Positions 4,930 through 9,270 of a stretch of DNA of 9,270 nucleotides are shown here, one piece after another. Under the pieces are notes generated by a model. That model was not told where the DNA came from. It ran no database searches and was given only the letters and a program-made list of their open reading frames with translations. Made by a program: the position numbers and the translations under genes. Every line of letters starts with the position of its first letter. The stretch's first letter is position 1. This stretch comes from CAYGWP01 sp964353455 (GTDB lineage Bacteria > Planctomycetota > Phycisphaerae > FEN-1346), in assembly GCA_964353455.1 (NCBI GenBank), contig CAYGWP010000170.1, positions 1 through 9,270 of the forward strand. Reading direction: 5' to 3'.

Positions 4930-6240
4930 ATGTATCGCAAACTCTTCTTGATGGTTCTGGTTGGCATGCTGCCGGCGTCCGCCTCGTGGACACAGGGGGC
5001 CGGCGCCCTGGCGACCGAGATAGATCGCCTGGCAAAGGAAGTCGAGCCCAAGGTGATTGCGTGGCGGCGCGACATCCATCAGAACCCCGAATTGGGCAAC
5101 CGTGAGTTCCGCACCGCCAAGGTTGTCGCCGAGCATCTGGAGCGCCTCGGCCTGGACGTGAAGACCGGCGTGGCGCACACCGGGGTTGTCGGGCTCCTGA
5201 GGGGCGGCAGGCCCGGCCCGGTCGTCGCCTTGAGGGCCGACATGGACGCCCTGCCTGTCAGCGAGACGCTCGACCTGCCTTTTCGGTCCCAGGTCAAGAC
5301 CGAATACGAAGGCAGACAGACGGGCGTCATGCACGCTTGCGGCCATGACGCCCACGTGGCCATCCTGATGGGCGTCGCGGAAATCCTGGCCGCGCTCAAA
5401 CCGCAGATTCCGGGATCGGTCGTGTTCATCTTTCAGCCGGCGGAAGAGGGCGCTCCGCAAGGCGAGGACGGCGGCGCGGCACTCATGATCAAAGAGGGCG
5501 TCCTGGAAAATCCCAAGCCCGACGCCATCTTCGGCCTTCACGTCAGTTCCAACCACCACACGGGCCAGTTGGCCTACCGTCCCGGTCCTGTCATGGCATC
5601 ATCCGATAAACTGCATATCAAAGTCAGGGGCCGGCAGACGCACGGCGCCGCGCCCTGGGGCGGCGTGGACCCCATCGTGGTTGCATCCGAGATCGTCCTG
5701 GGGCTCCAGACCATAGTCAGCCGCCAGATGAATCTGACGAAGGAACCCGTGGTGGTCACGATCGGCAGCATTCACGGCGGCAACCGCTACAATATCATTC
5801 CGGCCGAAGTCGAGATGGAGGGCACGATCCGCGCGTTCGACCAGGGGATGCGCGAAGAGATGCACGGGCGGATCAGGCAGACGGCCGAGATGATCGCCGC
5901 GAGCGCCGGGGCCGTCGCCGAGGTCGATATAAGAAAAGGTTACGAGATATCGGTGAACCACGAGCAACTTACGGAGAAGATGCTGCCCACCCTCAAGCGG
6001 GTCGCCGGCGAGAGGAACGTCATCCTCCGCGACAAGAGCACCGGGGCGGAGGACTTCTCATGTTATCAACATAAGATACCGGGGTTCTACTTCCACATAG
6101 GCGTGACGCCGGGCGGCGTTGACCTCAAAAAAGCGGCCGCAGGCCACTCCGACAAGTTCTTCGTCGATGAGGCGGCGCTACAGTTGGGCGTCCGCTCCCT
6201 GGCCAACCTTGCGGCCGATTTCCTGGAGACGGCCAAGTAG
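4930..6240 (+). CDS. Secreted M20D-family metallo-amidohydrolase (N-acyl amino acid / hippurate / IAA-conjugate hydrolase type)
   Basis: A 436-residue protein, normal for peptidase family M20D plus a signal peptide. Residues 1-25 form the signal (MYRKLFLMVLVGMLPASAS). The family motifs are all present: RRDIHQNPEL (46-55), ALRADMDALPV (100-110), the metal-binding HACGHDAH (135-142, Cys137 and His139), AEEG (171-174, Glu172/173), GLHV (His204), the dimer-domain region 225-335, GAEDFS (372-377) and the last ligand in AGHSDKF (His406). Such enzymes use a two-metal centre to hydrolyse amide bonds of N-acyl or N-aryl amino acids; the physiological substrate is not predictable. An in-frame ATG at 4873 would add 19 residues before the signal, so 4930 is preferred, helped by AGGTG just upstream. 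It lies 58 bp after the hydrolase stop and is probably co-transcribed. Confidence 0.92.
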   Translation: MYRKLFLMVLVGMLPASASWTQGAGALATEIDRLAKEVEPKVIAWRRDIHQNPELGNREFRTAKVVAEHLERLGLDVKTGVAHTGVVGLLRGGRPGPVVALRADMDALPVSETLDLPFRSQVKTEYEGRQTGVMHACGHDAHVAILMGVAEILAALKPQIPGSVVFIFQPAEEGAPQGEDGGAALMIKEGVLENPKPDAIFGLHVSSNHHTGQLAYRPGPVMASSDKLHIKVRGRQTHGAAPWGGVDPIVVASEIVLGLQTIVSRQMNLTKEPVVVTIGSIHGGNRYNIIPAEVEMEGTIRAFDQGMREEMHGRIRQTAEMIAASAGAVAEVDIRKGYEISVNHEQLTEKMLPTLKRVAGERNVILRDKSTGAEDFSCYQHKIPGFYFHIGVTPGGVDLKKAAAGHSDKFFVDEAALQLGVRSLANLAADFLETAK

Positions 6241-6262
6241 GCGCGATTCAGGCGCCGCGCGG

Positions 6263-6323
6263 CACGCAACGTTAGGCAGAGCGCGGCGGGTCCGGAGACC
6301 CGCCGCGCGAACACGCAACGTTA
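6263..6323 (+). repeat. 12-bp direct repeats flanking a family A hairpin
   Basis: CACGCAACGTTA occurs identically at 6263-6274 and 6312-6323, bracketing the palindrome at 6281-6308. The interval is 49 bp from repeat to repeat. This could be a target duplication from insertion of the palindromic unit, or a short tandem duplication. Confidence 0.55.
6281..6308 (+). repeat. Family A palindrome, copy 4
   Basis: The perfect 12-bp arms GCGCGGCGGGTC and GACCCGCCGCGC surround the loop CGGA. It lies 41 bp after the M20D stop codon, where the strong stem could stabilise the mRNA 3' end or assist termination. No T-tract follows, so it is not a standard intrinsic terminator. Confidence 0.8.
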
Positions 6324-6337
6324 AACCGCTATAGAGC
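6320..6337 (+). repeat. Family D repeat, copy 4
   Basis: GTTAAACCGCTATAGAG resembles the D copies in the 1486-1707 block and again follows a family A palindrome on its right side. The rest of the convergent gap, to 6495, holds only weak hairpins (for example GCCCC-GCC-GGGGC at 6384-6396) and no credible gene. Confidence 0.4.
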
Positions 6338-6495
6338 AGTTCACGATTGACTGTAGCCCGCCGCGCTGCGCCTGCCATCTTCCGCCCCGCCGGGGCTTGG
6401 AGGGACACGGCACGGGCGAATCCTGTAAAAGTAATGTCCATTGGGACCCCACCTGCCGCTGGCCCGCCTCGGCGAGGTCTGCGCCCTGGCACGGC

Positions 6496-8823
6496 TCACG
6501 CCTTCCGCCACTCGGCGAGTTGGCGGCGGACCTTCGCGGCGTCGGGGTCCTCGATGGCCTCCCGGATGGCCAGTGATTCTCCGGCCCGGCGTATGGCCTC
6601 CGGCCGCTGATTCAACTCATCGAGGGCCAGGGCCATGTTCCAGAGGGTGATGCCTTCGCCGCGCCTGTCGCCGATCTCACGGGCGATGACCAGGCGCTTC
6701 TCGTAGAACTCAATCGCGCGGCGGGTCTCGCCCAGGTCCGCGCAGGCATTGCCCAGGTTGCCGAGGGCGGCGCCTTCGCCGAGCCTGTCGCCGATCTCGC
6801 ACACGATGGCCAGTTGCTTCTCGTAGAACTCAATCGCGCGGCGGGTCTCGCCCAGGGCCGCGTAGCCGATGCCTAGGTTGCCGAGGTCGGCGCCTTCGCC
6901 GCGCCTGTCGCCGATCTCGCGGTGGATGGTGCGGGCCTTCTCGTAAGACTCAATCGCGCGGCGGGTCTCGCCCAGGTTCATGTGGGCGTTGCCGAGGTTG
7001 CAGAGGGCGTTGCCTTCGCTGCGCCTGTTGCCGATCTCGTGGTCGATGATGAGGGCCTTCTCGTAGAACTCAATCGCGCGCGGGGTCTCGCCCAGGGCCG
7101 CGTAGGCGATGCCCAGATTGACCAGATGGATGCCTTCGGCCTTGCGCTCCTTGATACGCCGGGCGGCGGCCAGGGCCGATTCCAGCCAGCCAATCCAGTC
7201 TCGTGCATGAATGCGCAGAAACAGGCAGTACACGGCCGCATTGGGGTACGCGCTGCACAGCCGCGCGGCCTCGGCATCGCCTGCCGCATTGGCGGCGGAC
7301 CATCGCCGGCCCGCATGGATGTTTTCCCACTCCCGATCAAAGAGGGCCAGGCCGCGGACGTTGGAGTCCGGTTCCTTGCCCAGGAACACCTTGTCGGCCG
7401 ATTCGGCCACGAGGCCGTAGTGTGCGGCATGGCGGCGATGGGCGGCCGTGCGCTCGGCGGGGTCGGTCAGCCTGCGGTCGGCGAAGATGCGGACGAGGTC
7501 GTGCAGGCCGTAGCGGCCTTTGGTCTCGTCAAACTCGACCATGCTCATCCGCAGAAGTGCCGAGAGGTGCTTATGGCCGGAGTCCTCGCAGACGGCCTCT
7601 TCGGCGTCTGGCGTGAAAGTGGCCGAGGCCGGGAAGACGGCCAGCCGGCGGAACACGGACGCGGCATCGGCAGCAAGGCGGGCGTAACTCAGGTTGAACG
7701 TGGCCTCGACGCCCATATCCACGCCCTCTTTGCCGATCTTCTCCAGGCGGGTGCGTTCATCGGCCAGGTCCCGGGCGTACCGGCCGGGGTCGAGATCGGC
7801 CGTGACGGCCACGAGGCTGGCGGCCGCGCGGAGGGCCAGCGGCAGGCAGCCGCACGATTTGGCGATGCTGTCGGCGTGCCCCCCGATACGAGGTGCGATC
7901 CTCAGGAGCAACTCGCGGGCCTTGTCCGGCGGCAGGGTCTTAAGTTCCAGGTCCTGACAGCCCGGCAGGGCAAAGCGATTGCGGGTTGTGATCATGAGCA
8001 GGCACGATGGCGGCGGGATGAGGGGCCGGACCTGTTTGTCGTCGGCCGCATTGTCGGCGAGGATCAGCACCTTGCGGTCGGCCAGGACCGAGCGGTAGAG
8101 CGGCGCGAGTTCATCGACCGTCTCGGGCAGTTTCTCGAGGGGCGGCCGGTAGGCGCGGATGACCTGGGCCATGGCCTCTGCGGGGGTGAGCGGATGGTCG
8201 CTCGTGCCGGCCAACTCCAGGAACAACCGCTCGTCGGGATACCGCTCCTTGATATCATGGGCCAGTTGTAGGGCCAGGGCGGTCTTGCCCACGCCGCCCA
8301 TGCCGAGGCACGAGATAATGACGCCCTGCCTGCCCGCGTCCACGGCCGCGTGGAGTTTCTGGAGTTCGCCGTCGCGGCCTACGAAGTCGGCGGGCGGGGA
8401 GGGGAGGGTGTGGGGTGACTTTATGGCGCCTGCCGCCTCCTCTCTCTTGGCGGCCTGGGCGACCAAGGCATCCAGATCGGCGACCTCCAACAGACGAATG
8501 CCGTGAGTGGCGGCAGCCTCGCGGCCCTGCTTCGTGAAGCCCTTCTCCGAGACAATGATGCCTTCGTGGACGAGGTGCTTGTCCAGGAGGAGTTTGACGA
8601 TTCCGGCGAAATCGTTGACTACACCGATGCCGACGGCTTTCTTCCAGTCCTTGGCTTCGATGGCGATTCGATGGACGGTGTGGTCTGGGGCCTCTTGTTC
8701 GACATAAACGTCGATCTGGTTGCCCGCCAACTGAACATCATGCTCAACCTTGCGCGCGCCCATCTTGCGGTAGGCGTCTGCGACGCGCAATTCCAAGCCC
8801 TCCCCTTTGGGCTTCTTCGCCAT
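6496..8823 (-). CDS. Mrr-like nuclease / NB-ARC ATPase / TPR protein (STAND, NLR-like candidate defence protein)
   Basis: A 775-residue, three-part protein. Residues 1-125 form an Mrr/PD-(D/E)xK-type nuclease: GNQIDVYV (Asp38), then IAIEAKDW (Glu56-x-Lys58), with the helices and strands expected after it. Residues 143-450 form an NB-ARC STAND ATPase: FVGRDGEL (147-154), Walker A GMGGVGKT (174-181), Walker B VLILADN (Asp257), sensor TTR (279-281), GCLPLAL (325-331) and LHD (440-442) in place of MHD, followed by winged-helix sequence. Residues 564-763 are five 40-residue TPR units of the NLGxAxxxLGE type, the first four very alike. In known STAND proteins ligand binding to the repeats triggers ATP-dependent oligomerisation and activates the effector; here that would be DNA cleavage, probably in anti-phage defence. 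This role is inferred. The ATG at 8823 has a weak GGGGG upstream and no in-frame alternative starts within the preceding 120 bp. Confidence 0.9.
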   Translation of the reverse strand: MAKKPKGEGLELRVADAYRKMGARKVEHDVQLAGNQIDVYVEQEAPDHTVHRIAIEAKDWKKAVGIGVVNDFAGIVKLLLDKHLVHEGIIVSEKGFTKQGREAAATHGIRLLEVADLDALVAQAAKREEAAGAIKSPHTLPSPPADFVGRDGELQKLHAAVDAGRQGVIISCLGMGGVGKTALALQLAHDIKERYPDERLFLELAGTSDHPLTPAEAMAQVIRAYRPPLEKLPETVDELAPLYRSVLADRKVLILADNAADDKQVRPLIPPPSCLLMITTRNRFALPGCQDLELKTLPPDKARELLLRIAPRIGGHADSIAKSCGCLPLALRAAASLVAVTADLDPGRYARDLADERTRLEKIGKEGVDMGVEATFNLSYARLAADAASVFRRLAVFPASATFTPDAEEAVCEDSGHKHLSALLRMSMVEFDETKGRYGLHDLVRIFADRRLTDPAERTAAHRRHAAHYGLVAESADKVFLGKEPDSNVRGLALFDREWENIHAGRRWSAANAAGDAEAARLCSAYPNAAVYCLFLRIHARDWIGWLESALAAARRIKERKAEGIHLVNLGIAYAALGETPRAIEFYEKALIIDHEIGNRRSEGNALCNLGNAHMNLGETRRAIESYEKARTIHREIGDRRGEGADLGNLGIGYAALGETRRAIEFYEKQLAIVCEIGDRLGEGAALGNLGNACADLGETRRAIEFYEKRLVIAREIGDRRGEGITLWNMALALDELNQRPEAIRRAGESLAIREAIEDPDAAKVRRQLAEWRKA
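6655..7134 (-). repeat. Four tandem 120-bp units encoding the TPR array
   Basis: The units begin at roughly 6655, 6775, 6895 and 7015 and encode residues 564-723. By hand count the two units nearest the 3' end of the gene differ at about 15 of 120 bases, and the next pair at about 26. The blocks encoding LGET-RRAI and EIGDR are nearly unchanged, while differences cluster in the helix positions around NACADL/IGYAAL/NAHMNL and before REIG/CEIG/HEIG. A fifth, diverged unit follows in the protein. Confidence 0.85.
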
Positions 8824-9040
8824 GGCGCCCCCAAGTTCGCATGACCGGCGAACTTGTCTGCATCCTGAGAGTCTGCGCCCGTGTCGGCGGTGTTGCCGCC
8901 GGCGCGGCCAACGACGTGACGGATGACATGCGCAAACATACGTCTGCGGGGGGCGGGGGTCAAAGGAAATCGGGGAACATCAAGTGCGGAGTTCGGAATG
9001 CGGAGCGAACGGACCGCAGAAATTGTGGATTGTGCCTTTG

Positions 9041-9105
9041 GGCATTCGTCATTCGTGCCTTTTCAATGGTCATTGGTGCTTGGTCATTGGTCATTTGGCT
9101 TCTCG
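9041..9105. repeat. Low-complexity ATTCGTC/ATTGGTC degenerate tandem repeat
   Basis: Short units such as CATTCGTCATTCGTG, then GGTCATTGGTGCTTGGTC and ATTGGTCATTTGG follow one another. The flank at 8982-9006 repeats GCGGAGTTCGGAATGCGGAG in the same style. On the minus strand it reads as AATGACCAATGACC, a type of degenerate repeat I recall from intergenic DNA of planctomycete and related genomes. Its base composition differs visibly from the GC-rich neighbours. Confidence 0.6.
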
Positions 9106-9146
9106 ACTGCGGACTGAACTGACGGCGGAACGTCCTTCGATGAAAA

Positions 9147-9164
9147 GCCGGGGCGTGCCCCGGC
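9147..9164. repeat. GC-rich perfect palindrome
   Basis: GCCGGGGCGTGCCCCGGC is an 18-nt perfect inverted repeat apart from the central two bases, giving a 7-bp stem with a CGTG loop. An A-run precedes it (GAAAAG) and CTATTCAT follows, so it is a weak terminator candidate on either strand or another dispersed palindrome. It does not belong to families A-D. Confidence 0.55.
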
Positions 9165-9270
9165 CTATTCATGAAAGGCTGCCCGATGTCAAGTGGCGTT
9201 TCCGACCGCGCCTCCGGCGTCTGTTGCTGTGTCGGGGCGACAGACTGCCCACACGGCATTCGGCCCGGCG

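Larger units (their letters stand above)
8824..9270. other. Non-coding end region of the window
   Basis: About 450 bp without a convincing complete gene. It contains the upstream region of the nuclease-NB-ARC-TPR gene (no clear promoter seen), a low-complexity repeat around 9041-9105 and a GC-rich palindrome at 9147-9164. A plus-strand frame opens at ATG 9186 and runs 28 codons to the window edge, with only a weak AAAGG upstream; it may or may not be the start of a gene. Confidence 0.5.

Noticed and set aside
6281..6308. Family A hairpins as ordinary intrinsic terminators.
   Set aside because: None of the four copies is followed by a T-tract, and two sit far from any gene end.
6655..7134. 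CRISPR-like regular repetition.
   Set aside because: The 120-bp units are contiguous, have no unique spacers and encode TPR helices in frame.
6922..8271. A 449-codon open frame on the plus strand opposite the STAND gene.
   Set aside because: It is antisense to a protein with clear motifs throughout; long antisense frames are common in such GC-rich sequence, and its product has no recognisable domain.
8960..9259. A 99-codon minus-strand frame and a 93-codon plus-strand frame (8841-9122) at the right end.
   Set aside because: Both are translated mostly from the degenerate ATTGGTC repeat, with no ribosome site or domain.

Overview
The window is GC-rich and looks like part of a planctomycete-type genome (Planctomycetota or a close PVC relative, possibly a metagenome-assembled genome). 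The pointers are a Tat-exported Gfo/Idh/MocA oxidoreductase, secreted hydrolases with signal peptides, an XRE protein with a highly basic tail, and intergenic regions full of GC-rich palindromic repeats. This taxonomic reading is inference; no rRNA or other marker gene is present.

Layout. (1) 1-756, minus: N-terminal 252 residues of a Tat-signal Gfo/Idh/MocA dehydrogenase, cut by the window edge. (2) 869-1363, minus: a 164-residue XRE-type DNA-binding protein with a good Shine-Dalgarno site, a plausible sigma70 promoter and two 13-bp direct repeats just upstream of the -35 box. (3) 1380-1731: a non-coding block holding a mirror-symmetric set of three palindromic repeat types. (4) 1732-3492, minus: a 586-residue membrane protein with an ICMT/PEMT-like methyltransferase domain followed by two related copies of a domain I cannot name. 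(5) 3493-3890: a divergent intergenic region with four more repeat copies. They run into the apparent 5' end of the next gene. (6) 3666-4871, plus: a secreted alpha/beta hydrolase. (7) 4930-6240, plus: a secreted M20D-type metallo-amidohydrolase, probably co-transcribed with it. (8) 6241-6495: a convergent intergenic region with one more hairpin flanked by a 12-bp direct repeat. (9) 6496-8823, minus: a 775-residue STAND ATPase with an Mrr-like PD-(D/E)xK nuclease, an NB-ARC module and a TPR array. (10) 8824-9270: non-coding sequence with a low-complexity ATTGGTC repeat and a GC palindrome.

The two best candidates for something new are the nuclease-NB-ARC-TPR protein and the repeat system. The first has the effector-switch-sensor layout of bacterial NLR-like immune proteins, with TPR units that are still very similar at DNA level. 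The second has four palindrome families (called A, B, C and D here), dispersed and combined in different orders. Family A has compensatory stem changes and a conserved NGGA loop. One B-C pair appears to have become the N-terminal coding sequence of the hydrolase. The methyltransferase with duplicated C-terminal domains is a third item of interest.
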